Source: Streptomyces sp. NRRL F-5126
Lineage (GTDB): Bacteria > Actinomycetota > Actinomycetes > Streptomycetales > Streptomycetaceae
Length of the DNA stretch: 64,000 nucleotides
Assembly: GCF_000721265.1 (NCBI RefSeq)
Contig: NZ_JOFZ01000012.1
Location: forward strand, 620,001-684,000
Direction: 5' to 3'
Shown: one piece after another, positions 1-9,729 of the stretch
How the letters are laid out: every line of letters begins with the position of its first letter
How positions within the stretch are numbered: the first letter of the stretch is position 1
Program-made: the position numbers and the translations under genes
Notes under the pieces: model-generated
Database searches by the model: none
Told to the model about the DNA's origin: nothing
What the model saw: the letters and a program-made list of their open reading frames with translations, nothing else

Positions 1-2668
1 CGACTTCCCCACGCAACCGGAAGACGTGCGGGGTGTTGTACGTCGCGCTGGGCCCCTCCATCTCGCCCACCAGCCACATGCGCTCCTGGGCGTACGACAG
101 CGGCATCACCTCACGCCGCTCCGCCGGCCCCAACCGAGGACGGTCGCTCTCCCGACTCGCGTCGAGGACGATGGCGAGGGCCGCGGCGCTGGGGTGGTCG
201 AAGACGCCGGCCAGGCTCAGCTCACGGCCGAGGGCCTCGCGCACGCGGCTGATGACGCGAGCCGCGAGGAGGGAGTGACCGCCGAGGTCGAAGAAGTTGT
301 CATCCACTCCCACCTCCGGCATTCCCAGCACCTCGGCGAAGACCTCGCACAGCAACCGCTCGCTCGCGCCGGCCGCGGCCCGGCCACCGCCTGCCCGCCG
401 GTAATCCGGCGCCGGCAGTGACTGGCGATCCAGCTTCCCGTTCGCGGTCCGCGGCAGCGCTTCGAGCACCAGCATCGCCGCCGGCACCAGGTAGTCCGGC
501 AACGCCGCGCGGGCGAGCGCCCTCAGCGCGTCCGGCGTCACTGCGCCTGCCCGCACCGGCACCGCATAGGCGACCAGCCGTCTGTCGCCCGGCCGGTCCT
601 CACGGATGACCACCGCGGCGGCCGCCACCCCCGGCGCTCGCGCCAGCACCGCCTCGACCTCGCCCGGCTCCACCCGGAACCCGCGCAGTTTGACCTGGTG
701 ATCCGCGCGGCCGACGTACTCGACCTGCCCCTGTCCCGTCCAGCGGGCCAGGTCTCCGGTCCGGTACATCCGCTCGCCGGGCTTGCCGAACGGGCATGCC
801 ACGAACCGCTCGGCCGACAACGCGGGCTGCCCGGCGTACCCGCGCGCCAAGCCGACGCCGGCCAGGTAGATCTCCCCGGTCACCGCGGAAGGGACCGGCC
901 GCAGGGCCTCGTCCAGGATGTACAGCCGCTTGTTGGCGACGGGACGCCCGACGGGGATGGCAGCCGCGCGGAGGTCCGCGGGCCGCACCTCGTGGGTCGC
1001 GCTGAAGCCCATGCTCTCGGCCGGACCGTAAGCGTTCGCCACACGCAGCCGCGGGTAGGCGGCCATGATCTTAGCCACGTGGGACACCGAGGCGGCCTCG
1101 CCCGCGGTGAACGCGAGCTCGACGCCTTGGAAGGCTTCCGGATATTCGTCCACGAGGAAGTTGAACAGACTGGCGGACAGCCTCAGCCTGTTGACGCCGT
1201 GCTCGGCGACCTGCCGCGCGATGGCCGCGGGATCGGCCTGCCGCGTGGGCAGCAGGATGCTGCGTCCCCCGTGCAGCAGCGGGCCCCATAGTTCGAGCGC
1301 GAAGGCGTCCCACGAGACGGGGGCGGCCTGCAGGAAGACCGCTTCCGGTCCCAGACGGGGATAGCTCTGGCCGAGGTAGGTACCCACCAGCGCACGGTGC
1401 GGCGAGGCGACGCCCTTCGGCGTCCCCGTGGAACCTGATGTGAACATCACGGCGGCGACGCTTCCGGGGCCGGCCGTGCGGCCGAGATCCGCTGCCGGCT
1501 CGGCCGCGATCGCGCGAGCCTCGTCCGGCGCGTCGACACGCACGACGCGGTACCCGGCGTTCCCGGCGTCGAGCGTGGGGGCAAGGCCCGCCCGCGTGAC
1601 GACAACGCGGGTCCCGGCGGTGGACAGGACCGTCCGCAGCCGCTCCTGCGGGAACGCCGGATCCAGCAAGGTGTACGCGCCGCCTGCCTTGCAGACCGCG
1701 AGCATGGCGATCACCATGCCGACATCGCGCTCGAAGTGCACGCCGACGACCTCGTCCGGGCGGACACCAAGTCCGCGCAGGAACCGGGCCAGCCGGTTGG
1801 CTTGCGCGTTGAGCTCGCCATAAGTGATCCGCTCGTCGGCGCAGATCACCGCGACCGCTTCCGGCCACCGTGCCGACCCTTCCTCGAACAACTCGTGCAA
1901 GCAGCGATCCGGAATCTCGACCGTCGTCTCGTTCCACCCCGTGACCAGTGCGCGGCGTCCCTGCTCCGGTCCAGCAAGATCAAGCGCCGTGAGCGGGCAC
2001 CGCATGTCGTGCGCCATGGCGGTGAGCACGCGGACTGTGACGTCGGCGAGTGCGGAGGCGATGTCCGCGCTCACTGAACGCAGGTCGAAGGAGATCACGA
2101 CGGACGCCTCAGGGGCGAGCGTCACCGACAGCACCACGCCGAGTCCCGGCGGGAGCGTGAGCGGCGTCTCCGCGACGTCTTCGTTCACCCCGACGTCTTC
2201 GATGTCCATGACCGCCGTGTCGAACAGCGGGCCGTCCACGGGCAGCAGACGCTTGATCGCCGCCAAGCCGATGTGGTCGTGGGGCGACGTCATGGCGCGC
2301 TGGAGGTGAAGGCTGTCGAGCAGGTCCGCCAGGGTGTGGTGGCGGCTCAGGTCCGAACGGACCGGGACCGTCGCGCCTGGCTCACACGAGGAAGGCACTC
2401 CGAAAATCGCACTACGATCCGACCCGAAGAGTCCGAGCACGACAGCCCAGGCGCCGCTCGCAGCCGTCTGCACGGACAGGTCCCGGCTCACGAGCGCGTC
2501 GTGCAGGGACATCGCGTTATCAGGCCGTAGGTCACGCCGGATGGCACGGCCCGGCTCGGCGCGCTCCCCTGGGTGCGCCTTGCCGATGAGCGTTCCCTCG
2601 TCGACGCCCGCCATCAAGCCGGACCATTCGGCCTCCGCCACTGCCGGGGAAGCGTTCACTTCCGTCAT
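1..2668 (-). CDS. Nonribosomal peptide synthetase, partial (C-fragment - A - PCP - C...)
   Basis: The first 889 codons are visible; the gene runs off the left edge. Residues 1-240 look like only the C-terminal lobe of a condensation domain, with no HHxxxDG motif. An adenylation domain follows (about 250-755; [35 protein letters not shown]), then a carrier domain with the phosphopantetheine serine in LGGHSLL (about 810), then the start of a second condensation domain ([11 protein letters not shown]) at the edge. A fragmentary C domain in front of A is typical of chain-initiating modules, so this may be a starter (inference). By hand alignment to GrsA the specificity residues read D-A-L-R-F-A-A-G-F, which I cannot assign. 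The ATG at 2668 has an AGGAAGG ribosome site and overlaps the MbtH stop as ATGA, so it is the last visible gene of the operon. Confidence 0.93.
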   Translation of the reverse strand, partial: MTEVNASPAVAEAEWSGLMAGVDEGTLIGKAHPGERAEPGRAIRRDLRPDNAMSLHDALVSRDLSVQTAASGAWAVVLGLFGSDRSAIFGVPSSCEPGATVPVRSDLSRHHTLADLLDSLHLQRAMTSPHDHIGLAAIKRLLPVDGPLFDTAVMDIEDVGVNEDVAETPLTLPPGLGVVLSVTLAPEASVVISFDLRSVSADIASALADVTVRVLTAMAHDMRCPLTALDLAGPEQGRRALVTGWNETTVEIPDRCLHELFEEGSARWPEAVAVICADERITYGELNAQANRLARFLRGLGVRPDEVVGVHFERDVGMVIAMLAVCKAGGAYTLLDPAFPQERLRTVLSTAGTRVVVTRAGLAPTLDAGNAGYRVVRVDAPDEARAIAAEPAADLGRTAGPGSVAAVMFTSGSTGTPKGVASPHRALVGTYLGQSYPRLGPEAVFLQAAPVSWDAFALELWGPLLHGGRSILLPTRQADPAAIARQVAEHGVNRLRLSASLFNFLVDEYPEAFQGVELAFTAGEAASVSHVAKIMAAYPRLRVANAYGPAESMGFSATHEVRPADLRAAAIPVGRPVANKRLYILDEALRPVPSAVTGEIYLAGVGLARGYAGQPALSAERFVACPFGKPGERMYRTGDLARWTGQGQVEYVGRADHQVKLRGFRVEPGEVEAVLARAPGVAAAAVVIREDRPGDRRLVAYAVPVRAGAVTPDALRALARAALPDYLVPAAMLVLEALPRTANGKLDRQSLPAPDYRRAGGGRAAAGASERLLCEVFAEVLGMPEVGVDDNFFDLGGHSLLAARVISRVREALGRELSLAGVFDHPSAAALAIVLDASRESDRPRLGPAERREVMPLSYAQERMWLVGEMEGPSATYNTPHVFRLRGEV

Positions 2669-2859
2669 GTCCTTCCTGTCGGATACAGGTCCAACCAGTG
2701 CGATCGGACATAGTCGAGGCAGGCCTGACGACCGTCCGCGGGATGCGCGCACAGCCAGCCGGCGGGAATCGGCAGCCGCTGGGGCCACAGGGAATGCTCG
2801 TTCTCGGCATTGACGAGAACGAGATACAGCTCGTCTTCCTTCTCGAAGGGATTGCTCAC
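2665..2859 (-). CDS. MbtH-like NRPS accessory protein (first copy in the window)
   Basis: A 64-residue protein with the MbtH signature: [10 protein letters not shown], then PAGW, then CLDYV and W.DLYP. MbtH proteins bind adenylation domains and help them fold or work. The GTG start at 2859 is preceded by GGGGAG; an in-frame upstream start at 2955 would lie inside the preceding A-domain gene and add a non-MbtH tail. The stop overlaps the start of the leftmost synthetase (ATGA), and the gene sits 22 bases after the free-standing A domain, so its partners are probably those two A domains. It is one of two mbtH genes in the cluster; their sequences differ clearly. Confidence 0.93.
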   Translation of the reverse strand: MSNPFEKEDELYLVLVNAENEHSLWPQRLPIPAGWLCAHPADGRQACLDYVRSHWLDLYPTGRT

Positions 2860-2881
2860 CGAAGGACTCCCCACAGCCGAG

Positions 2882-4444
2882 TCAGCCGGCCGCACGAAGG
2901 ATCGAGGCCAGGAATTCCCGGTCGATCTTGCCGCGCCCGGTGACGGGAATGTCATCTACCATCACGAACTGGGCAGGCACCATATGGCCTGGCAGACATT
3001 GCGAAGCCAGGCGGCGGAGCCTTCGGCGATCGATTCCGAGCGACGGCTCCCGCGGCACCAGAAAAGCCGTCAGATTGTCACCTTCCGCTCTTCTCCGGAC
3101 GAGGACGGCGGCACGCCGCACCTCGGGCGAGCGCGTGAGGACCCGCTCGATCTCCTCAGGCTCGATACGCATCCCGCGCAGCTTGAACTGGTCGTCAAGG
3201 CGGCCGAGGAAAACGAGTTCGCCACCAGGCAGTCGTTGTGCCAGGTCCCCGGTGCGGTACAAGCGGCTGCCCGGCTTCTCCCCCTCGTCGAACGGGTTCG
3301 GGATGAATCGTTCCGCCGTCAGTCTCGGCCTTCGCCAGTAACCCCGGGCCAGGCCGGCGCCGCTGACGCACAGCTCCCCGGGACTGCCGTCCGCGACGGG
3401 CATGCCGCTCTCGTCGATCAGATGCACCCGCACGTTCCGCAACGGCATCCCGATGGGCACGGAGGCCGCCAGGTCCTCGTCCTGCCCGACCCGGTGGCAC
3501 GCGGTGAACGTCGTAGCCTCCGTGGGCCCGTAGCCGTTGACGACAACGCACCTGGGAAAGGCCTTTTGGAGCCGTTCCGCATGAACCGGGGACAGCGCCT
3601 CACCGCCCGCGATCGCTGTCCGCACATTGCGGAAGGTGTCGACCCGCTCATCGACCTGCTGATGGAAGACGGCCGTCGTGAGGAACATGATGCTGACTCC
3701 GTGATCGGACACCAGTTGGGCGGTGTCGTCCACGCCGATCGGATCCTGAGGTGCGACGACCAGCGTCGCACCGTTCAGCAACGCGCCCCAGATCTCGAAC
3801 GTGGCCGCGTCGAAGGCAGGAGTGGCCCGATGCAGGACGATGTCGTTCCGCGCGATGCGGACATAATCCTGATCGAGCACCAGGTTACTGATGCTCCTGT
3901 GCTCGACCATGACCGCTTTGGGTTTTCCGGTGGAGCCCGAGGTGTACATGAGATACGCAAGATCGCTCGGGTCGGCGTTCCGCTGTGGACAATCCCCGGC
4001 GAACCCCAGAACGGATTCATCGATCTCGAGCAACGTGACGTCCGTCGTCGCGGCCACTTCTTCCGGCGCGTGGTCGCACGCCACCAGTGCCGGCCGAGCG
4101 TCGGCCAGCAGCTCTTCCACGCGTTCGCGGGGGTCGCCTGGCGCGATCGGCAGGTAGGCGGCACCGAGCTTGAGCACCGCCAGCCAGGTGGTGATCAGCC
4201 GGGCGGATCGCCCCATGCGGATGGCCACCCGGTCGCCCCGGCCGACGCCGTGCCGGGCCAGCGCCGCCGCGACCCTGTCGCTGGTCCCGTCCAGCTGCCG
4301 GTAGCTGAACGTCCCGTCCGGCGCGATGATCGCGGTGGCGTCCGGCGTCTCGCGGGTTCGTGCGCGGATCAGAGCGTCCACGCAAGCCTCCGCGGCCTCG
4401 GAAGCCGGTGTCCCGCCCTCGGAGAATTCAACGATGTGCTGCAC
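2882..4444 (-). CDS. Free-standing NRPS adenylation domain, valine-like code
   Basis: This 520-residue protein contains a complete adenylation domain and nothing else: LMYTSGSTGKPKA (about 165-178), YGPTEATTF, YRTGDLAQR and a C-terminal GRGKID carrying the A10 lysine. There is no carrier domain, so it must load a carrier protein in trans; the free PCP at 13.0-13.3 kb is the obvious candidate (inference). By hand alignment the pocket reads D-A-F-F-I-G-G-T-F, one residue from the known valine code DAFWIGGTFK, so valine or another branched aliphatic residue is likely. The GTG start has GGAAGGA about nine bases upstream and overlaps the exporter gene by 17 bases. Confidence 0.93.
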   Translation of the reverse strand: MQHIVEFSEGGTPASEAAEACVDALIRARTRETPDATAIIAPDGTFSYRQLDGTSDRVAAALARHGVGRGDRVAIRMGRSARLITTWLAVLKLGAAYLPIAPGDPRERVEELLADARPALVACDHAPEEVAATTDVTLLEIDESVLGFAGDCPQRNADPSDLAYLMYTSGSTGKPKAVMVEHRSISNLVLDQDYVRIARNDIVLHRATPAFDAATFEIWGALLNGATLVVAPQDPIGVDDTAQLVSDHGVSIMFLTTAVFHQQVDERVDTFRNVRTAIAGGEALSPVHAERLQKAFPRCVVVNGYGPTEATTFTACHRVGQDEDLAASVPIGMPLRNVRVHLIDESGMPVADGSPGELCVSGAGLARGYWRRPRLTAERFIPNPFDEGEKPGSRLYRTGDLAQRLPGGELVFLGRLDDQFKLRGMRIEPEEIERVLTRSPEVRRAAVLVRRRAEGDNLTAFLVPREPSLGIDRRRLRRLASQCLPGHMVPAQFVMVDDIPVTGRGKIDREFLASILRAAG

Positions 4445-5783
4445 GCTCAGTGTCCTTCCCTACCGCCGCGGCTCGCGTGTCCGACACCTTCCGTACCCCG
4501 GGCAGCGGCGACAGGAAGAGCAGGACGATCGGGATGAGAGCGCCTACGGCATCGATGAGGATGGTCGTCCGGAGACCGATCGCCGCCCCGAGGAACCCGC
4601 CGGCGAGCGCCGAGAACGGCGCGATTCCCATGCTGAAGCAGCGGAATGCCGCGGCTATCCGGCCCTGCATGTGGTTCGGCGTGAACGCCTGACGCAGCGT
4701 CGTCATGCTGATCACGCCCAAGGGCATCGTGAAGCCGTAAAGGAACTGGCCGAAGCCCAGCATGGCGATCGTCAGCCACAGCGGCTTCACCGCCAGGGGT
4801 ATGAACAGGTACGACGTGTTTCCGCCGAGCGCGGCGATGACGCACATGCGCCCGAGTCCGAACCTCTTGATGATCGTTGGCCCGAGTATCGAGCCGATGA
4901 TGGCACCGGGCCCGGACAGCATGAGGACGAAGGCGACTCCGCTCGCCGAGACGTGCAGGTCGCGGTAGGCATAGGCGGCGTAGAGCGCCTGAATTCCCGG
5001 GACGAAGAGCATGAAGATCGCCTGCGACAGCAGCATCGGACGCAGATGCTTCTCGCGGAAGACGAACCGCAGTCCGGCGGAGATGTCCTTGAGGATGCTC
5101 CTCCTCTTCTCCCCCTCCGGGTGGTCCGGCTTGGCCTCGTTCTTGCGGATGGAGAAGCAGAGCGCGGCGGAGACGAAGTAGGACACGGCGTCGATGCCCA
5201 TCGTCGCCGCCGCCGAGAGCCAAGTCAGCAGCAGCGCGACCACTCCGGGACCGGAGACCCGGGCGATCGAGCTGCTCAGCTGCATCTTGCTGTTCGCCTC
5301 GGGCAGCGAGTCCCGCGACACCAGTGTCGGCAAGTACGCCGACCATGAGACGTCGAACATGGTCGATATCAGGCCGACGACGAAGGTCACCGCGTACATG
5401 AGGCCGATGCCGAGGCCGCCGAGCCAGAAGGCCAGCGGGATGACGGCCACCAGCAGGCCGCGACTCAGATCCGCGGCAATCAGCAGCGGGCGCCGCCGCG
5501 CCCGGTCAGCCCATACCCCGAAGAAGAGCACGAGGAGGTAGGGCGCCTGGCCCAGCGCGGTGAGGAATCCGAGTTGCACACTGGAGGCCTTGAGGAGCGT
5601 CACCGCGACCAGCGGAAGAGCCACGAGCGTGACCTGCGAGCCGATCATGGAGGCGCTCTGGCCGGACCACAGTTTCAGGAAGTCGCCCTGCTTCCAGAGA
5701 CTGACCTCATGTTTTTCCCGGGGCGCTCCCGGAGTTCCTTCGCCGGCGTTCGGTTCCGCCGGCCCCGGGGTGTCATTCTGCAC
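4428..5783 (-). CDS. MFS exporter of the NRPS cluster
   Basis: A 451-residue major facilitator protein with about 12 hydrophobic segments and the loop-2/3 motif GVWADRARRRPLL. The general look (GDFLKLWSGQSASMIGSQV at the start) is that of the DHA3 group, which includes macrolide exporters and the enterobactin exporter EntS. It lies inside the NRPS operon, overlapping the thioesterase-bearing synthetase by 11 bases and the A-domain gene by 17. Export of, or self-resistance to, the peptide product is the natural role (inference). The N-terminal 30 residues are hydrophilic and proline/glycine-rich. The start is GTG at 5783; an ATG at 5776 is out of frame. Confidence 0.92.
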   Translation of the reverse strand: MQNDTPGPAEPNAGEGTPGAPREKHEVSLWKQGDFLKLWSGQSASMIGSQVTLVALPLVAVTLLKASSVQLGFLTALGQAPYLLVLFFGVWADRARRRPLLIAADLSRGLLVAVIPLAFWLGGLGIGLMYAVTFVVGLISTMFDVSWSAYLPTLVSRDSLPEANSKMQLSSSIARVSGPGVVALLLTWLSAAATMGIDAVSYFVSAALCFSIRKNEAKPDHPEGEKRRSILKDISAGLRFVFREKHLRPMLLSQAIFMLFVPGIQALYAAYAYRDLHVSASGVAFVLMLSGPGAIIGSILGPTIIKRFGLGRMCVIAALGGNTSYLFIPLAVKPLWLTIAMLGFGQFLYGFTMPLGVISMTTLRQAFTPNHMQGRIAAAFRCFSMGIAPFSALAGGFLGAAIGLRTTILIDAVGALIPIVLLFLSPLPGVRKVSDTRAAAVGKDTERAAHR

Positions 5784-8700
5784 TGTCGATCAGCTCTCTC
5801 ATGATGGTGCTCGTCTCAGCGATGTGCGGTTCATCCGTCGCGCTCCCTGCCCGGCCGGGAATCATCCGCATGGTGAAACGGCCTTTGACCACCTCGCGCC
5901 ACCGGAAGTCGTCCTCGGGGTCGAACGGGTCGTCGCTCGGCTTCAGCAGCGCGAGGTCTCCGTGATAGGGGGCGTGCACATAGCGGCTGAGCGCCGTCGC
6001 GTTGGCCCGGTAGACCCGCAGGATCCGTCGCGCCTGGTCGATGTCGGTAGCCGCGGGGTTGAGGTCACCACTTGCCGCAGCGCCCTCGACCACCGTCACG
6101 AGTTGCTGCTCGGGGCTCAGTTCGGCCCACTTCTCCCGGTCGATGTCCACGCGCTTGCCCGCGAGCGCGAACATCATCAACGTGGCGTCGTCGTAGATCT
6201 CCGAGGAGACGGGGTTGTCCGCGTGCGACCAGAAGACCGAGACCAGCGGCACATCGCGGCCGTTCTCGCGCAACCGGCGGGCCACCTCGACCGCGATATT
6301 GCCGCCGATGCAGTAACCGCCCATGAGCACTGGGCCGTTGGGGCACGCCTCGGTCACACGGCGCGCGTAGTCGTCGGCCATCTGCTCGACCGTCGCATGG
6401 GCTCTTTCCCCGTCGCGGAACCCGAGCGCCGGTATCGCGTACACAGGCCGGTCCGGCCCGATCAGCCGCGCCATCGGCTGATAGCTGAAGATCTGCCCGC
6501 CGAGTGCGTGGAAGAAGAACAGCGGTGTCCCGTCACCGCCTCGATGCAGAGGGACGACGCGGCTCGCCGGAAGCGCGTTCTCCGCGCGGCGCACCAGCAC
6601 GGCCAGCTCCTCCACCGTCGGGCTCGACAGCAAGGCGTCGACCCCCAGCTCCCGGCCGAACGTCTTCCTGATGCGAAGGATCAGCTGGAGCGCGCGGATC
6701 GAATCTCCGCCGAGAGCGAAGAAGTCGTCCCGGACGCCCACCGCTGGCACCTTCAGCACTTCCGCCCACAGGGTCGCCATCTCGCGCTCATCAGCGTTCC
6801 GCGGCGCCTCGTAGGCGGTAAGGCCGCCGAGTTCTGGAATCGGCAGCGCCGAGCGGTCGGCCTTGCCGTTGGGCAGCATGGCGATCCTGTCCATGGTGAC
6901 GAACGCTGTGGGCACGAGCGCGCGTGGCAGCCGCTTCGCCAGAAAGACGCGTAGTTCGCTGTCCTCGGCCCGTACCTGCCCCTGCCCCTGCCACACCAGG
7001 TACGCGGCCAAGGCCTTCTGTTCACGCCCGTCCGGGCCGACCGCTTCGACCAGCTTGACGACGGCCTGGCCGATCAGCGGATGCTCTACCAGCCGGGCCT
7101 CGATCTCCTCGGGCTCGGTCCTGATTCCGCGGATCTTCATCTGCTTGTCCAGCCTGCCGAGGAACTGGACCGTTCCATCCGCGAGCACGCGTGCTCCGTC
7201 CCCTGTTCGGTACAGGCGGGCCCCCGCGATCCCGGACAGGTGATCCGGCACGAACGTGCGAGCCGTCAGTCCGGGCTGCCCGAGGTATCCACGAGCGAGC
7301 TGGTCTCCACCGATGTACAACTCGCCCGGGGTGCCGACCGGCGCGGGGCGCGCACTCCTGTCCAGCACGTGGAGTTCGACACCCTCGATCGCCTCGCCGA
7401 TCGGCACCCCGGATGAGCCCACCGTGAGGTGCTCCGGCCGCACCTGGAAGAGTGTCGCGCCGATCCCGCCCTCGGTCGGGCCGTACGCGTTGTACAGCCG
7501 CGCGCCCGACTGTTCGAGAAATGCCTTCGCCAGCGCCGGCGGCAGTTGCTCGCCGACCGAGAGGACCTGGGCGAGATCCGGGCATGCGCCGAACGTTCCC
7601 GCCTCGACCTGAGGCGATATGAGGCTGGGCACGAGGATCGTCGTGGTGATGCGGTGTCCGGCGAAGAAACTCTGGAATTCGCGGGGATCGGCGACGGCTT
7701 CGGTCGGCATGACGACCGCCGTTCCGCCGCCGGCGAAGGCCAGGCCCAGTTCGGCCACCGCGGCGTCCACGCTGAACGGCGAACGCTGCGCCACCCGGCA
7801 GCGCTCGTCGAGTCCCAACATGCCCCCTGCGGCAGCCGAGTAGTGCACGGCCGCTCGGTGGGTCAGGACAACGCCCTTCGGCTTTCCGGTCGATCCCGAG
7901 GTGAACAGCGCCAGTGCCGCCGCGTTCGGATCCGTCTCCGACGCGTCCTGCGCCCGGCAGTACTCGTCCGCCGAAGGGAGGCCGTCCAACACGAGGATCT
8001 CCGCGGACGTGCTGAACCGGGGCGCGAGCTCCTCGCGGGTGAGCAGTGCGACCGCGCCGGCGGCTGCGATCAGGTCGTTGAGGCGCGCATCCGGATGATC
8101 GAGGTCGAGGGGGAGAACGATGGCACGCGCCTGGAGGATCCCGAGAATCGCCGCGATGCCCGCCGCCGAACGCGGCATCGCGATGGCCACCACGGATTCT
8201 CGGGTGACTCCCCGTTCCGTGAGCCGTCGGGCGAACTCGCACGCCGCATGCCACAGCCGGCCGTAGCCAACGTCGCCATCGGCGTCACAGACCGCGACCG
8301 CGTCCGGCGCCGCTGCCGCCCGGCGGGCCACCATCATGTGCAAGGCGGAGAAGTCGGCTGCTGCATGCCGGGGCAGCGCGGGCACCGTGCTGACCTCGGT
8401 GAGCCGCTCCGCGCCGGGCGTCGCGGACGGATCCGCCGCGGCCTCTGTCAGGGCCGCGAGATAGCAATCCGCGTAACGCTGGATCTGCGTCTCGGAGAAC
8501 TCGGTCTCGTCGTAGGACAGGAGCAGGGTCAAGCCGTCGTTGCCCCGCGACCGGGTGATGGCGGCGGCGAACGGGATGTCCGTGGTCTCGTGGTGGTCGC
8601 GCCGCGCGAGTGTGACCGGCCCGTCCCCGTCCAGTTCTTCGTATACGTGGAAGTCGCGGAAGTCGAAGGCCGTGTCGAACAGCGGCGAACGGTTGGCGAT

Positions 8701-9729
8701 CCGCTGCGCGTCGACGAGCGGGAAGCGCCGATGGGGCAGCATCTCCACGTACTTCCGGTGCGTTTCCCGCACCAGCTCGGACCACGTCCCGAACGACGAG
8801 GAGCCGCGGATCGCCACCGTGTTCAGGAACAGGCCGAGCACTTCGGCCCCCGTCTCCGTTTCGGGACGCCCGTGCGTAACGGTTCCGGTGACCACGTCTT
8901 CCTCGCCGGTCAGCCTGGACAGCACGTGAAGGTGCACGGCCAGCAGCGCACTGCGGAGCGAAGCCCCGGAAGCCTTGGCGAGTCCTTCGATCCCGGAGAC
9001 GGTCTCCGGCTTGATGTCGGACCGGAGGAAACGGGCGATGCGGTCGCCGTCGACCGGCCGGCCCGGCTCCCGCGGCAGCCGACTCGCGGAACTCCCGGAG
9101 AGCACTGATGTCCAGTAGTCCACCGTGGCCGGCGCGCTCACCGCCTCGCGCTCGGCCGCGACGAACTCCGGATAGGCGTTGGGCAACGGCTCCACGGGCA
9201 ACGGCCGGCCAGCCAGGCGCGCCTGGTAGCGCCGAAGCAGTTCGGTCACCAAGCTGGCCACCGACCAGCCGTCGAGCACCGCGTGGTGGAAGCTGATCGT
9301 CAGGGTGTAGGCCGCCTCGGGAAGCAGATGCGCCGTGATCCGGATCAGCGGCGGTGCGGCCAGGTCGTAGGGCCGAAAGCGCTCCTCGTCCCGCCACCGC
9401 GCGACCTCGTCCCTCGCCTCCTTTGCCGGCCGCGCGGACACGTCGACGATGCGCACCGGCAGCCGCGTGTCCGTGCGCACGACCTGCACGGGCTCGGAGA
9501 AGGAGGTCAGGTCGAAACAGGTCCTGAGCGCAACGTGCCGGCGGACCAGTTCCGCGACCGCGGCCTCCCACTCGGCAGCGTCGAAGGGCCCGGACAAGGT
9601 CAGGGTCAGGACGTCGTGGTAGGTCGCCGATCTCGTCGCATGCATGCTCTGGTAGATCATCCCCGCTTGCATCGCCGAAAGCGGGTACGCGTCCTCGATA
9701 GCCTGACCACCCGGTATGCCGCTGTTCAT
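5773..9729 (-). CDS. NRPS termination module C-A-PCP-TE with a cysteine thioesterase elbow
   Basis: 1318 residues. Condensation domain about 10-435 with HHAVLDG at 148-154 and an opening PLSAMQAGMIYQ. Adenylation domain about 465-960 (LFTSGSTGKPKG, AYGPTEGG, LYRTGDGAR, LPNGKADR). Carrier domain with LGGDSI. Type I thioesterase about 1075-1318. The pocket residues read by hand are D-A-A-I-L-V-A-I-G, which I cannot assign; the usual FDA before E240 is replaced by FSVDAA. The TE elbow is GGYCIGG, so the nucleophile position is Cys (codon TGC on the minus strand near 6310) rather than Ser. Cysteine TEs are known, some of them forming strained rings (sulfazecin, obafluorin). The start ATG at 9729 overlaps the upstream synthetase stop (ATGA). 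This module should add the last residue and release the chain. Confidence 0.95.
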   Translation of the reverse strand: MNSGIPGGQAIEDAYPLSAMQAGMIYQSMHATRSATYHDVLTLTLSGPFDAAEWEAAVAELVRRHVALRTCFDLTSFSEPVQVVRTDTRLPVRIVDVSARPAKEARDEVARWRDEERFRPYDLAAPPLIRITAHLLPEAAYTLTISFHHAVLDGWSVASLVTELLRRYQARLAGRPLPVEPLPNAYPEFVAAEREAVSAPATVDYWTSVLSGSSASRLPREPGRPVDGDRIARFLRSDIKPETVSGIEGLAKASGASLRSALLAVHLHVLSRLTGEEDVVTGTVTHGRPETETGAEVLGLFLNTVAIRGSSSFGTWSELVRETHRKYVEMLPHRRFPLVDAQRIANRSPLFDTAFDFRDFHVYEELDGDGPVTLARRDHHETTDIPFAAAITRSRGNDGLTLLLSYDETEFSETQIQRYADCYLAALTEAAADPSATPGAERLTEVSTVPALPRHAAADFSALHMMVARRAAAAPDAVAVCDADGDVGYGRLWHAACEFARRLTERGVTRESVVAIAMPRSAAGIAAILGILQARAIVLPLDLDHPDARLNDLIAAAGAVALLTREELAPRFSTSAEILVLDGLPSADEYCRAQDASETDPNAAALALFTSGSTGKPKGVVLTHRAAVHYSAAAGGMLGLDERCRVAQRSPFSVDAAVAELGLAFAGGGTAVVMPTEAVADPREFQSFFAGHRITTTILVPSLISPQVEAGTFGACPDLAQVLSVGEQLPPALAKAFLEQSGARLYNAYGPTEGGIGATLFQVRPEHLTVGSSGVPIGEAIEGVELHVLDRSARPAPVGTPGELYIGGDQLARGYLGQPGLTARTFVPDHLSGIAGARLYRTGDGARVLADGTVQFLGRLDKQMKIRGIRTEPEEIEARLVEHPLIGQAVVKLVEAVGPDGREQKALAAYLVWQGQGQVRAEDSELRVFLAKRLPRALVPTAFVTMDRIAMLPNGKADRSALPIPELGGLTAYEAPRNADEREMATLWAEVLKVPAVGVRDDFFALGGDSIRALQLILRIRKTFGRELGVDALLSSPTVEELAVLVRRAENALPASRVVPLHRGGDGTPLFFFHALGGQIFSYQPMARLIGPDRPVYAIPALGFRDGERAHATVEQMADDYARRVTEACPNGPVLMGGYCIGGNIAVEVARRLRENGRDVPLVSVFWSHADNPVSSEIYDDATLMMFALAGKRVDIDREKWAELSPEQQLVTVVEGAAASGDLNPAATDIDQARRILRVYRANATALSRYVHAPYHGDLALLKPSDDPFDPEDDFRWREVVKGRFTMRMIPGRAGSATDEPHIAETSTIMRELIDSAE

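Noticed and set aside
2810..4537. Long plus-strand frame opposite the free-standing A domain
   Set aside because: It is the antisense shadow of a gene with full adenylation-domain motifs; the shadow has no recognisable domain and a strongly biased composition.
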